DNA of 64,000 nt from Bradyrhizobium sp. 4 (GTDB lineage Bacteria; Pseudomonadota; Alphaproteobacteria; Rhizobiales; Xanthobacteraceae). How positions within the stretch are numbered: the stretch's first letter is position 1; the number at the start of each line of letters is the position of its first letter. This document shows positions 26,255 to 34,838 of the stretch, piece by piece. The position numbers and the translations under genes were made by a program. A model generated the notes under the pieces. The model searched no databases, had not been told where the DNA came from, and saw nothing but the letters and a program-made list of their open reading frames with translations. The DNA lies in the NCBI RefSeq assembly GCF_023100905.1, contig NZ_CP064686.1, positions 4,588,001 to 4,652,000 of the forward strand, in the 5' to 3' direction.

Positions 26255-27007
26255 ATGTCATCCATCAGCGCGAGGATCGTGAGCTGCGTGCTGGCGCTCG
26301 TTGCAGCAGGCGCCGTACAGGCCCAGCAGCGTCCGCCGATCGGCGCCTTCGGCTCGCCGCCCGACGCCATGATCTTCTACGTCGCCCATGGCCCGGCCGA
26401 TGCCTGCGGGCCCGGGTGTTCCGACTGGATTGCCGCGGAAGGGGCTGTGCAGTGGGATAGCTACAAGCGGCTGATCGCGATCCTCGACCGTCAGGCCGGG
26501 CGCAAGCTACCTGTCGTGATCCATAGCTGGGGCGTATCCAATCTCAAGGTCGCAAGCAGCCTCGGCCGCATCCTGCGCGACCGCGGCCTCGACGCCACTG
26601 CCGGTACGACCGAGGTCACAGCCTGCGCCGGGAAGCCGGACGCCGAATGCTTTACGCTGAAGCGGCCGGGCGGACCGCTCGATGCAAGATTGTCGGCGTC
26701 GAATCTGATTTGCGATTTTGCCTGCGTGCTCGCGCTGGCGGGCGGCGTGCATCGCAGCCTGCCGCCGGGCACGAAGGTTGTGCTGGGCAGCCGCTCCGTC
26801 CGTAACCGGCTCGCGCCCAACATCCCGGCTGAGCAGCGCGAGAGCCTCACGGAGTATTTTGGCGAGCAACACCGGAAATATCTGAACGAGATGGGCATTG
26901 CGCCCGATCTCGTCGACATCGTGGATGGCATCGGCGAAGGCGGGCGCCCCGTCGTCATACCGCCGTCCGACTGGGCGCGGCTGCACATCGTGACGCCGTC
27001 GCAGTGA
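26255..27007 (+). CDS. Periplasmic protein with degenerate ClpP-like fold (COG3904-like)
   Basis: About 250 residues with a signal peptide (MSSISARIVSCVLALVAAGA then VQAQQ). After a Cys pair in CGPGCSDWIAAEG come RKLPVVIHSWGVSNLKVASS and LGRILRDRG, which match the strand-turn-helix of the COG3904 ClpP-like periplasmic family, but the usual SPGGS turn reads SWGVS, so peptidase activity is doubtful. Further Cys residues are in TACAGKPDAEC. The start is uncertain (26219 is also possible). It follows panC without obvious functional link. Confidence 0.6.
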   Translation: MSSISARIVSCVLALVAAGAVQAQQRPPIGAFGSPPDAMIFYVAHGPADACGPGCSDWIAAEGAVQWDSYKRLIAILDRQAGRKLPVVIHSWGVSNLKVASSLGRILRDRGLDATAGTTEVTACAGKPDAECFTLKRPGGPLDARLSASNLICDFACVLALAGGVHRSLPPGTKVVLGSRSVRNRLAPNIPAEQRESLTEYFGEQHRKYLNEMGIAPDLVDIVDGIGEGGRPVVIPPSDWARLHIVTPSQ

Positions 27008-27038
27008 CGCCTCGCAGTGACGCCTTGGGAGTAGCGGA

Positions 27039-27479
27039 CTACAACAACCCGAGATCGCGCAGCTCGCGCCGCATCGGCTCCGGCATCGCCGCGATCGAGC
27101 CGGCCGCGGACTTACCGAGATCGGGCGGCACCGAATCGTCGGCGAGATAGCGCCAGCCCTGGAACGGGCGCATCGGCCGCGGCGACACCGCGATCACCTT
27201 CGGCTGCATCACGATCCGGCAGCGCCCGATGCCGTCCTTGTCGCGGAACGGCTCGATGCCGATGATCTTTTCGCGCGCGGCGACCTCGCCCTTGATCACC
27301 CAATAGAGCGACCCGCCCGACAGGATCTCGGCGTCGCGCTTGGGCACCATGCGGGTGATGTGGATGTGATGCTGCGGCAGACCCTTCTTCTTGGCGGTCT
27401 GCATCCGTTCGGCAGTCCACTCCTTCAATTCCTTGACGGATTCGCAGCCGACGGCGAGCTTGATCAGATGTAGTGGCAT
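27039..27479 (-). CDS. DUF1489 family protein
   Basis: A 146-residue protein beginning MPLHLIKLAVGCESVKELKE and containing HHIHITRMVPKRDAEILSGG, SLYWVIKGEVAAR and RCRIVMQPKVIAVSPRPMRPFQGWRYL cut by conserved Pro, the blocks of DUF1489. The family is nearly universal in Rhizobiales and Rhodobacterales and has no assigned function. It overlaps no neighbour and is convergent with the periplasmic gene at 26255. Confidence 0.88.
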   Translation of the reverse strand: MPLHLIKLAVGCESVKELKEWTAERMQTAKKKGLPQHHIHITRMVPKRDAEILSGGSLYWVIKGEVAAREKIIGIEPFRDKDGIGRCRIVMQPKVIAVSPRPMRPFQGWRYLADDSVPPDLGKSAAGSIAAMPEPMRRELRDLGLL

Positions 27480-27522
27480 GCCCCCAGCATTAGCCGGGCA
27501 GCCACGCATTTGGAATGCCGAT

Positions 27523-28497
27523 CTACTCGTTATCCGCAGCCGGGGGAGCCGCGGGCGGCGGCGTGAGCGGAACCGGTGCTGCCGCCGGCGCCCGCGCAGC
27601 CTTCGGCGCAGGCGGCTTCTTCGCGGCGGGAGCCGCGGTCTGTGCCGAGGCCGCTGCCGGGACGCGCGGAGCCGGCGCGGCCGCTGCGTTCGCTGTGGGC
27701 GACGCCTGGCGCGTCGGCGGCTCCGGATTCATGATGCTGACCGGCGGCGTCGACGAGGCACTCGGGAACTCCGCATTGGTCGGCTTGCCCGTCGGCATCG
27801 ACGGCGGCAGTCCGGCAAGCGCGGCAGTGGCCGGCAACGATTGCGCCGTTGCAGGCGCATTCCAGGTCGGCGCGTAGCGCGCGACCAGCGTGTCGTAGAG
27901 ATGGGAATCCATGTTGGCGGCGACCTGCTGCTGGTCGGTCAGCGAGCGGAATGCTGCGCAGTCGAACTGCGTGCAGCCGTCGCGCGCGACCAGCACCTGC
28001 GCGACCAGGCCGTAGCGATCACGCTCCAGCGATTTGCGCAGCACCTTGATGTCGGGCGTCAGGCTCCTCTCCGCGGTCGCGGCATCGCCGAGCGCCGTCA
28101 GCCGGTCGATCCTGGCCGCGGTCGTGGAGACGGCCGCAGCCGCCGCGTCAGGCGCGCCGAACAGCGCCTTCTCGCAGCCAATGGCCACGGCTTCGCCGGC
28201 GAGCTCGTCGAGACAGGACAGCGCCGGCAGGCTCGCAGTCATCGCGGCCTGCGCGCGCGCCTCGGTCGGCGTGGTCTGCCCCGCCGGTCCATCGACGCGC
28301 ACCACGGCAGCCAAGGCGATGGCAATGGCGAGTAGTGCAACAACGGTCAGCGCACCGTTGGCGACCGATCGCTCGGCGCGCAGCAGCGTGACCAGGAGGA
28401 TCAGTCCGAAGAAGCCGGCAGCCGCCAGCATCATCCACATTGGAAACGCCGGCGAGCGCCAGATTTGGTCGAGCGACGAGGCCCATGCCCAGTTCAT
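27523..28497 (-). CDS. Membrane protein with Pro/Ala-rich tail
   Basis: A 324-residue protein with two N-terminal membrane helices (about 18-36 and 48-66), a soluble helical region with four Cys (SCLDELAG, IGCEKALFGAP, DGCTQFDCAAF) that probably form two disulphides in the periplasm, and a 120-residue Pro/Ala-rich tail rich in PAAP-type repeats. No known domain. Genes of this layout occur in many Bradyrhizobium; the tail is suited to reach through the cell wall (inference). Confidence 0.65.
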   Translation of the reverse strand: MNWAWASSLDQIWRSPAFPMWMMLAAAGFFGLILLVTLLRAERSVANGALTVVALLAIAIALAAVVRVDGPAGQTTPTEARAQAAMTASLPALSCLDELAGEAVAIGCEKALFGAPDAAAAAVSTTAARIDRLTALGDAATAERSLTPDIKVLRKSLERDRYGLVAQVLVARDGCTQFDCAAFRSLTDQQQVAANMDSHLYDTLVARYAPTWNAPATAQSLPATAALAGLPPSMPTGKPTNAEFPSASSTPPVSIMNPEPPTRQASPTANAAAAPAPRVPAAASAQTAAPAAKKPPAPKAARAPAAAPVPLTPPPAAPPAADNE

Positions 28498-28655
28498 GCG
28501 CGACGTCCCCTCACGCGAGCAGAGAGCGAATGGTCAAAGCGAGCACCGAGAGTCGGCTGCTGCCCCCGGCCCACCTTTTGAAGGTGAAGCGGGCCTTTTG
28601 ACGGCGGCAGAATACAATTCCCCGGGACGCGCCAATGCGCGGATAGCGGCGGCCT

Positions 28656-28859
28656 TCAGGACAGCGCGAGCTGGCTTTCCTTGGCGACGCGTTCGAAGGC
28701 TTCGGTCGAGCTCTTGATCCGGTACTGACAGTCGTCACCATCGGTCGGCAGGAGGCGGATGACCTCATACGAGCCGCTGGCAGCGGGGCGTGCGACATTG
28801 CTGGCGGTGAACAATACGCGCGCGCCAATAGGGAATTTGTGCTTCAACACCCTCTCCAT
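28656..28859 (-). CDS. Small conserved protein of unknown function
   Basis: A 67-residue basic protein opening MERVLKHKFPIGARVLFTAS, with SGSYEVIRLLPTDGDDCQYR and IKSSTEAFERVAKESQL. The strand-rich pattern recalls the short SH3-like proteins found widely in Rhizobiales, but no role is known. The ATG at 28859 is used; a GTG directly upstream (28862) would add one residue. Confidence 0.7.
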   Translation of the reverse strand: MERVLKHKFPIGARVLFTASNVARPAASGSYEVIRLLPTDGDDCQYRIKSSTEAFERVAKESQLALS

Positions 28860-29037
28860 CACTCAAACAACGCCTGCCACGCCCATGGTCCCACTGCGTC
28901 GGCCGGCCGGAAACCCGGCCGTGGTATAGCATGCGGCGGGCGTTTTTGGCCAGCAGTATGCAACATGGCAAACGTGCGAATTTTGCAGTTATTTCAGAGT
29001 GATGCCGCCAGCCGATGATACCGCTGGAACCGGTTTT

Positions 29038-29406
29038 TCAGGCGGTATGGGGCAAACGGCCGTCGGGGCTGGCGTGATCCACCGCCTTGGGCAGTTCCTG
29101 GGCCAGAATCTGGCCCAGCTGGTCGACCGGGATGTTGTAGCGGGCAGCCAATTGGCGGACGATATCGCTGCCGAGAACGCCGCGGAGCTGGTCGGCCGAG
29201 ATCGGCAGGTTCTGGCCTTTGCCGAGCCAGGATTTGACCTGGTCACCGAACCCCGCCTGCTGGAGCTTTGCGACGATCGCGCCGAGACCGCCTTGATTGT
29301 TGCTGCCGAGCACCTCGCTCAGCACGTCGGGCAACACGGCTGCGCCGAGCTGGCCGAGCGCGCTACGCAGCGCCGGATTGTTCTCCAGCGAGTCCAGGAT
29401 TCCCAT
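29038..29406 (-). CDS. YidB family (DUF937-like) protein
   Basis: A 122-residue protein opening MGILDSLENNPALRSALGQL, with the GGLGAIVAKLQQAGFGDQVKS block and SWLGKGQNLPISADQLRGVLG, which define the YidB/DUF937 family. These are soluble, helical proteins of unknown function, often stress induced. The ATG at 29406 is preceded by GGAGAGGGG at good spacing; the open frame extends 30 bases upstream without support. Confidence 0.88.
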   Translation of the reverse strand: MGILDSLENNPALRSALGQLGAAVLPDVLSEVLGSNNQGGLGAIVAKLQQAGFGDQVKSWLGKGQNLPISADQLRGVLGSDIVRQLAARYNIPVDQLGQILAQELPKAVDHASPDGRLPHTA

Positions 29407-29490
29407 GATGTCCCCTCTCCTTGCCCCTAGCTCCACGATTGAGCGCCGCCATGCACCATGCCGTCAAGCCGCGCTCAATCACATTCGCGA

Positions 29491-30153
29491 CTACACGTTC
29501 TCGAACTTTTCGATGATGAGCGTTTCGGCGAGCGCGTCCCGGGTCCATTCCTGGAACGCCGGCAGCGCCAGCATCGTGTCCATGTAGGCCCGGGTCTCCG
29601 GCGTGACCTCGATTGCGTAGGTGCGGAAGCGGTGCACGACCGGGGCATACATTGCATCCGCTGCGCCGAAGCGCCCGAACAGGAACGGTCCATTGGCGCC
29701 ATACCGGGTCCGGCATTCGCGCCAGATCTCCTGCACGCGCGCGATATTGGCCTCGGCGTCTGCCGACAGCGTCATGGGGCGCACCGGGCGGTGCAGGTTC
29801 ATGCCGCATTCGTTGCGAAGGGCCATGAAGCCGGAATGCATCTCGGCGCACACCGAACGGGCATGGGCGCGGGCGGCGGCGGCGTCCGGCCACAACTTCA
29901 CTTCCGGGTAGCGCTCGGCAAGGTATTCGATGATGCTGAGCGAATCCCACACCGTGATGTCGCCGTCGACCAGCACCGGCACCTTGCCGGCGCGGCTGAA
30001 CGAGATGATCTGCTCCTTGTCCGCGGGATTGTCGGTGTAGAGCGGGATGAGGGTCTCAACGAACGGGATGTCGTTGGCGCGGAGCGCGAGCCAGGGCCGC
30101 ATCGACCATGACGAGTAATTCTTGTTGCCGATTGCGAGTTTCAGCGCAGCCAT
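29491..30153 (-). CDS. Glutathione S-transferase family protein
   Basis: A 220-residue protein with an N-terminal thioredoxin-like domain (KLAIGNKNYSSWSMRPWLAL; the Ser residues near position 15 are the likely glutathione-activating group) containing KVPVLVDGD and the Glu/Ser pair in WDSLSIIEYLAERYP, then an all-helical C-terminal domain with FLFGRFGAADAMYAPV. This is the GstA/YfcF-like branch of bacterial transferases. The electrophilic substrate is unknown. Confidence 0.9.
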   Translation of the reverse strand: MAALKLAIGNKNYSSWSMRPWLALRANDIPFVETLIPLYTDNPADKEQIISFSRAGKVPVLVDGDITVWDSLSIIEYLAERYPEVKLWPDAAAARAHARSVCAEMHSGFMALRNECGMNLHRPVRPMTLSADAEANIARVQEIWRECRTRYGANGPFLFGRFGAADAMYAPVVHRFRTYAIEVTPETRAYMDTMLALPAFQEWTRDALAETLIIEKFENV

Positions 30154-30276
30154 GTCATCAGTCCTTCCCGATACGCTTGAAGCGAGCCGCTTTTAACGCC
30201 ATCGCCTGCCGCCAATCAATCGTTGCTGCACCTCGCCATGCGTGGCAAGCGTTGCGATCCTCGCCAGGAGACAGAC

Positions 30277-30990
30277 ATGAGCAGGCATTGGGTCGACATC
30301 ACCGCCGTCGGCTTCTTCATCATCGAGTGGCTGGTCTACGCGCTGACGCTGGAGCATTCGGCCTATGGCCGGGACAGCCTGTCGGCGCGCATGAACCGCT
30401 ACCGCGAAGTGTGGGTGCGCCGGCTGCTCGACCGCGACGCGCGCATGGTCGACATGCAGATCATGGCCTCGCTGCAGAACGGCACCGCCTTCTTCGCCTC
30501 CACCAGCCTGATCGCGCTCGGCGGCGCGTTGGCGCTGCTGCACGCGACCAACGACGCGATCACGATCTTGAGCAAGCTGCCGATCGATCTCAGCACCTCG
30601 CCGGCGATGTGGGAGCTGAAATGCGTCGGCCTTGTCCTGATCTGCGTCTACGCCTTCTTCAAATTCGCCTGGTCGTACCGCCTGTTCAACTATGTCGCGA
30701 TCCTGTTCGGCGGCATGCCGGCGGCCTCGCAGCGTGACACGCCGGAGGCCGAAGCCCATGTGATCCGCACCTCGCGCCTGTTCGAATCCGCCGGCCGCCA
30801 CTTCAACCGCGGCCAGCGCGCCTTCTTCTTCGCACTCGGCTATCTCGGCTGGTTCGTCAGCCCCTGGCTGTTGTTCGTGACCACGGCCGCCGTGGTGATC
30901 GTGACCTGGCGGCGGCAATTCGCCTCGAGCGCGTGGGAGGCCATGGCGCCGGAGGTGGTGGATGGCGAGGAGACGAGGCGCGGTCGTTGA
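30277..30990 (+). CDS. DUF599 family membrane protein
   Basis: A 237-residue protein with four membrane helices, matching DUF599 (VDITAVGFFIIEWLVYALTL near the N terminus; WVRRLLDRDARMVDMQIMAS; the RGQRAFFFALGYLGWFVSPW segment). The family is common in alphaproteobacteria and has no assigned function. CAGGAGA sits 7 bases upstream of the ATG at 30277. It is divergent from the GST gene. Confidence 0.88.
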   Translation: MSRHWVDITAVGFFIIEWLVYALTLEHSAYGRDSLSARMNRYREVWVRRLLDRDARMVDMQIMASLQNGTAFFASTSLIALGGALALLHATNDAITILSKLPIDLSTSPAMWELKCVGLVLICVYAFFKFAWSYRLFNYVAILFGGMPAASQRDTPEAEAHVIRTSRLFESAGRHFNRGQRAFFFALGYLGWFVSPWLLFVTTAAVVIVTWRRQFASSAWEAMAPEVVDGEETRRGR

Positions 30991-30999
30991 CGCGCTTGT

Positions 31000-31040
31000 G
31001 TCCCGGACGCGCTGCAGCGCTCTTGCGCTGCGTCCGGGGT
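31000..31040. repeat. Palindromic intergenic repeat, type B
   Basis: CCCGGACGC (31002-31010) pairs with GCGTCCGGG (31030-31038), with an inner AGCGC/GCGCT stem and a TCTT loop; GTGTCCCGGACGCGCTGC is a very common Bradyrhizobium repeat. It follows the DUF599 stop by 10 bases and may act as its terminator. The remainder of the 404-base gap 30991-31394 contains no gene I can support. Confidence 0.7.
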
Positions 31041-31394
31041 ACGAGGGCGGAGTGTGGCGGACAAGTCGCTGCGCTCGCATTGACGCAGTATGAGGCGGCA
31101 GCGCCACTTTTCCAGCTCGCATTTTGAATTGCAGACATAGCTTCGCACTCTCGCGGCGCATTTCGCCCGTATCTTTGCCTGGTCACCTCCCCCTCTTATC
31201 CAAGGGCACAGGGAAGCCTGCGATCATAATCCTAAGCCGGCGTCTCGGCCTGTGCAGCGATTGCCTCATGGGAACTCCTGAAGTCGCTTTGATCTATCTC
31301 AATTCTCTGACTTGAGCGGGCATCAGCTTGAGGGAGTCGCGTCCATCGCTTCGCCGCGCCGGCCGGGCGCTTGGGCGCTTCCAGGGAGCTCGAT

Positions 31395-31616
31395 ATGATC
31401 AAGTCGCTCGGAATTGCCACGTCCGCCTTCTTCTTCGCAGTATCGGCTCAGGCGATGACACCTGCCCCGATTTCACAGCCCGAAAGCCTGATTACGGAAG
31501 TCGCTGCTGCCTGCGGCGTCGGTAGGACACGTATCAACGGCGTGTGCGTGGCACGGACCACCGTCCGGCATACCCGTCGGGCGGTTCGCAGATGTGTGAG
31601 AGGGACGACGTGCTGA
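31395..31616 (+). CDS. Small secreted Cys-containing protein
   Basis: A 73-residue protein with a signal peptide (MIKSLGIATSAFFFAVSAQA). The mature part contains AACGVGRTRINGVCVART and ends in an Arg-rich stretch with RRCVRGTTC. The GCG-x-G...G-x-C pattern is that of the abundant short exported proteins of Bradyrhizobium with one or two disulphides and no known function. AGGGAG lies upstream of the ATG at 31395. This gene stands at the left side of a lower-GC islet. Confidence 0.7.
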   Translation: MIKSLGIATSAFFFAVSAQAMTPAPISQPESLITEVAAACGVGRTRINGVCVARTTVRHTRRAVRRCVRGTTC

Positions 31617-31705
31617 TTGGTTGTCCTCAAGGACAATACGCAGATTGGTGCGTCGCGATTAGAGTTCTGGAGTACCGACCCCAACGGTACATCGACGCCC
31701 CCACC

Positions 31706-31731
31706 GGCCTCAGTCTTTCCAGACTGAGGCC
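31706..31731 (+). terminator. Strong stem-loop after the small secreted protein gene
   Basis: GGCCTCAGTCT and AGACTGAGGCC form a perfect 11-bp stem with a TTCC loop, followed by GTCTTG. It is 90 bases after the stop at 31616. The rest of the 413-base gap up to 32029 is AT-richer than its neighbours and shows no gene. Confidence 0.65.
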
Positions 31732-32029
31732 GTCTTGCGCCTGAAAGGTTGGACGGACCTGGTCACCTTGTGGGATTTATCGACGCGGGGAACAACTCCA
31801 ACTGCAACGCTGATGCCGGCACGCCAACAATCAGCCTTCGAGAGCCGGTCATCGTCAACTGACGAAGCCGACGCTGCAGGTGAATAGCGCAAACACAAAA
31901 AGCAAATGTTTACGCAATTTACCACTCGACCATCAACGCGATGGTCTTCATTTTCTGGTCTGATAATTGCCTTGCGCACCTTGTTTGGTCGGATGCTCGG
32001 AGTGGTCCTGTCGTAGTGGAGGTGGCGGC

Positions 32030-33294
32030 ATGTCCGAAATGGTCGAAGTGCTCGCCGGAACGAGTTTATTTCTACTCGCCTTCTCGCTGCTGATATTCGA
32101 CATCCCCCGCTACACCTTATCGTTGGTGTCTCTTGCTCTGTTCAGCTCGAAGCGGCGAAGCGCCAGTGGGACGGTTTGCCAAGCGAGGGTAAGCGTGATT
32201 ATCCCGACGTTCAACGGCGGCTCCGGGCTTGCTCCTTCGATCAGTTCGCTGCGCCGGCAAACCCTCCGACCTGTCGAAATCATCGTCGTCGACGACGGCT
32301 CCACCGACGAAACACGTGCGGTCGCGGAGCGGGCGAGAGCGCAGGGGCAGGTTGACATGGTCATCTGCCATGGGACGCGCTGCGGCCGCAGCGCCGCCAT
32401 CAACGCTGCAGCACGGTTTGCCCGCGGCGATCTTCTCTTGACCGTAGATGCCGACACTGTCTTCGAACCGAACGCGGTTGAGCGCCTCGCGGCTGCGTTC
32501 AGCGATCCGCTCGTCGCCGGCGCAAGTTGCTGCATCGCGATCAGCAACGAGCGCGACTCGATATGGACAGGACTCAAAGCGTCGAATACCTGATGTCGAT
32601 CACCGCGGGGCGGTCGATCCTAGACGTGGTGGATGCGATCGCGTGTCTGTCCGGCGCCTGTTCCATGTATCGCCGGGATATTTTCGCGCAGCAGGGCGGG
32701 CTCGACGTCGGCCCGGGAGAGGATATGGAATACACCTTGCGGCTCCGCAGGCTCGGCTATGTCATTCGCTTCGTGTCCGACGCCTGGGCGGAAACAGCCG
32801 CCCCCGCAAGCGGCATAAGTCTGCTGCGCCAGCGCGCGCGCTGGGATCGCGATGCTCTGCGCATCCGTTTCATGATGTATGGCGAGCTGAGTTTTCGCCA
32901 CCCGCTAGAGCGTTTACCGGACACAATCCAACGGCTGGACTTCATCGTCTTCGATCTCGTTCCGACGCTCAGCCTGCCATTCTACTTGGCCTACATTGTG
33001 CTGTTGTTCGGCTCGGATGCCGTGTTGTTTCTTTCGGCGATATACGTGCTGCTGCTCTGGATCTCGGTCTTCAATATGGCACTTGTGTTCGCCCTATTCC
33101 ATCGATCCGTCGGAACCTTCGGCTGGAAGATGGCGCTGATCTTTCCGCTTTACCAAGGCGTCTATCTGAAGTGCGCGCGGTTCTTTTCCTACTCTTCGGA
33201 AATCATCTTTGCCTCGTCGCGGAACGATGATTTCGTGCCGCCGCGCGTTCGCCGTGCACTATTCGGCGATCGGACGAAGGAAGTGGCCAAATGA
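32030..33294 (+). pseudogene. Family 2 processive glycosyltransferase, split by a frameshift
   Basis: One gene in two frames. The first part (from ATG 32030, GGAGG ribosome-binding site upstream) has a membrane helix, then SVIIPTFNGGSG, VVDDGS and the sugar-nucleotide/metal motif VDADT. The second part (frame shifted, from about 32570) has GEDMEY, QRARW (the QxxRW motif of processive synthases) and four C-terminal membrane helices. The joint lies near 32569 where one base seems lost (SIWT to RTQSVEYL reads smoothly if an A is restored). It overlaps the next gene by ATGA. Either truly broken or a sequencing error. Confidence 0.85.
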
Positions 33295-34343
33295 CCATCA
33301 CGCTAACACGACTCGATCCCCATATCCCCGACCCCATCGAGAGCCGTCGGCGCGCGGCGGGACGGGCTGTCCGCGCCGCCTATGCGACAATCGTATTCGG
33401 CATACTCGCATTCTTTGTCGTCTATTTCGGGAGGCCAATTCTCTATCTCGGCGGGCCGGGCAGCGTGTCCTCACCAAGATATTTGATTTCACTGCCTTAC
33501 ATCGTGCAGATCAACAGCATCACCGTGCTGAGAGGTGCATCGGTCAAGGCCGGCGAAGAAATCGGAAGGGTTCGGTCTCCGCAGCACGATGAAATTGTCG
33601 CCACCTATATGCGCTCGCTCGCGGACATCGCCGGCCGCAGAGCGGAACTGCGTGTCAAGGCCCGGGTTGCGCGCGAATCTCTCGACGCGGCGCGCTCACA
33701 TCTGCGGCTTGCTGAGGAAGCCGTCGAACTTATCGCAAACTCATCAGCCGCGAGCCTGAATTACCGTATAGACATGTCCCGGGAGCGCGCCTTGGCGAAC
33801 AAAGCCGTGGTCTCGCAGGAGGCGGAAGCCGCCGAAGCCAGCACTCAATTGGCCGCTCTCGACGAATTCAGCCGGCAACTCGGTGATCGCCTCGAAAAGG
33901 TTGAAAGCAGCTTTGCAGATGGGAGAGTCTTCGCGCCCATAGCTGGCATAGTCGCGAACAATCCTGCGCGCGCCGGCCAATCGCTGGTGGCGGGCACTCC
34001 GATTGCAGAAATTCTCGACCCCACTGATGTCTTCGTCGACTGGTACGTTCCTAACGAACGTCTGTCCGATCCAAAAGTCGGCAACGAAGTGTTTGTCCTG
34101 TTCGGCAACCGGCGAATTCTGGGCGAGATCATTGAAATCCTGCCGGTGTCAGATGTGTACCCGGGACCGGGCTCGTCAGTGGCGCGCGAGCGTACCGCCT
34201 CGCAAATCGCGCGAATTAGGTTCAGCCCAGGCGCGCATCTCCCGGCGCTGAACTCGGCCGTCGACGTCCACATGCACTATACGCAACTCAGCGCGCGGAT
34301 CGCTTCCGTGCTGGTGGGACTATTCGGGCTCGACGAGCTGTGA
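33291..34343 (+). CDS. HlyD-like membrane fusion protein
   Basis: A 350-residue protein with one N-terminal membrane helix (residues 30-55), a barrel-sandwich start (ITVLRGASVKAGEEIGRVRS), a long coiled coil (about 105-210), the second half of the lipoyl-like hybrid (GRVFAPIAGIVANNPARAG, then QSLVAGTPIAEIL) and a beta-barrel region. This is the periplasmic adaptor layout of HlyD/EmrA. It starts inside the glycosyltransferase stop codon, so the two are coupled; a synthase plus membrane fusion pair recalls the mixed-linkage glucan system BgsA/BgsB of Sinorhizobium meliloti. Confidence 0.88.
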   Translation: MTITLTRLDPHIPDPIESRRRAAGRAVRAAYATIVFGILAFFVVYFGRPILYLGGPGSVSSPRYLISLPYIVQINSITVLRGASVKAGEEIGRVRSPQHDEIVATYMRSLADIAGRRAELRVKARVARESLDAARSHLRLAEEAVELIANSSAASLNYRIDMSRERALANKAVVSQEAEAAEASTQLAALDEFSRQLGDRLEKVESSFADGRVFAPIAGIVANNPARAGQSLVAGTPIAEILDPTDVFVDWYVPNERLSDPKVGNEVFVLFGNRRILGEIIEILPVSDVYPGPGSSVARERTASQIARIRFSPGAHLPALNSAVDVHMHYTQLSARIASVLVGLFGLDEL

Positions 34344-34361
34344 GAGGGAGCGAGGTGCAGC

Positions 34362-34628
34362 ATGCAGATCGAAGGGACTCAAACGAATTGCCCGGCTTGC
34401 GGCTCATCCGCTCTGATCTCGTTTCCGGTATTCCACCACATGATCTGCGCCTACGTTGGTCCGGAGTATGACTTCGCACCAAGCATCGCGGGATATACGT
34501 GCCCGAAGTGCTGCCGCGACATTGTGTCGGCTGACCCAGCATGCGAGATCCTGGGCACTAGCGCGCGGTGCACAAGGTGTTGGGTTGAGATGGTGGTGTC
34601 CCCAGCGTGTGCTCCGGCTGGCTTGTAA
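34362..34628 (+). CDS. Cys-rich zinc-ribbon protein (TackOD1-like?)
   Basis: An 88-residue protein with CPACGSSALIS, HHMICAYVGPEYDF, YTCPKCCRDI and ARCTRCWVEM, giving three CxxC knuckles and a His pair that could hold one or two zinc ions. The arrangement reminds me of the TackOD1 metal-binding module, but this is from memory and should be tested. It follows the membrane fusion gene by 18 bases with a GAGGGAGCGAGG ribosome-binding region, so it is the third gene of the polysaccharide operon. Role unknown. Confidence 0.6.
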   Translation: MQIEGTQTNCPACGSSALISFPVFHHMICAYVGPEYDFAPSIAGYTCPKCCRDIVSADPACEILGTSARCTRCWVEMVVSPACAPAGL

Positions 34629-34707
34629 GGACTAGCGGCGATCTCGGGCTTGTCCGTCGCCAGACGCAAAGTTGGACGTACGGTCATTCTATGCGCTGAG
34701 CAGCAAG

Positions 34708-34827
34708 TCCGGATGGAGCGCAGCGGCGTAATCCGGGAAGGTGCCGAATGCCGGGCGAGCGGCCCCGGATTACGCTTCGCTTCCGCCTTCGCTCTTAGAG
34801 CTACGGCGGACAAGCCATCCGGGCTAC
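34708..34827. repeat. Palindromic intergenic repeat, type C (long form)
   Basis: TCCGGATGGAGCGCAGCG followed by GTAATCCGGG on the left pairs with CCCGGATTACGC and CCATCCGGGCTAC on the right, about 120 bases end to end. It is the same family as the element at 37258. It marks the right edge of the polysaccharide islet. Confidence 0.75.
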
Positions 34828-34838
34828 ATGATGACCTG

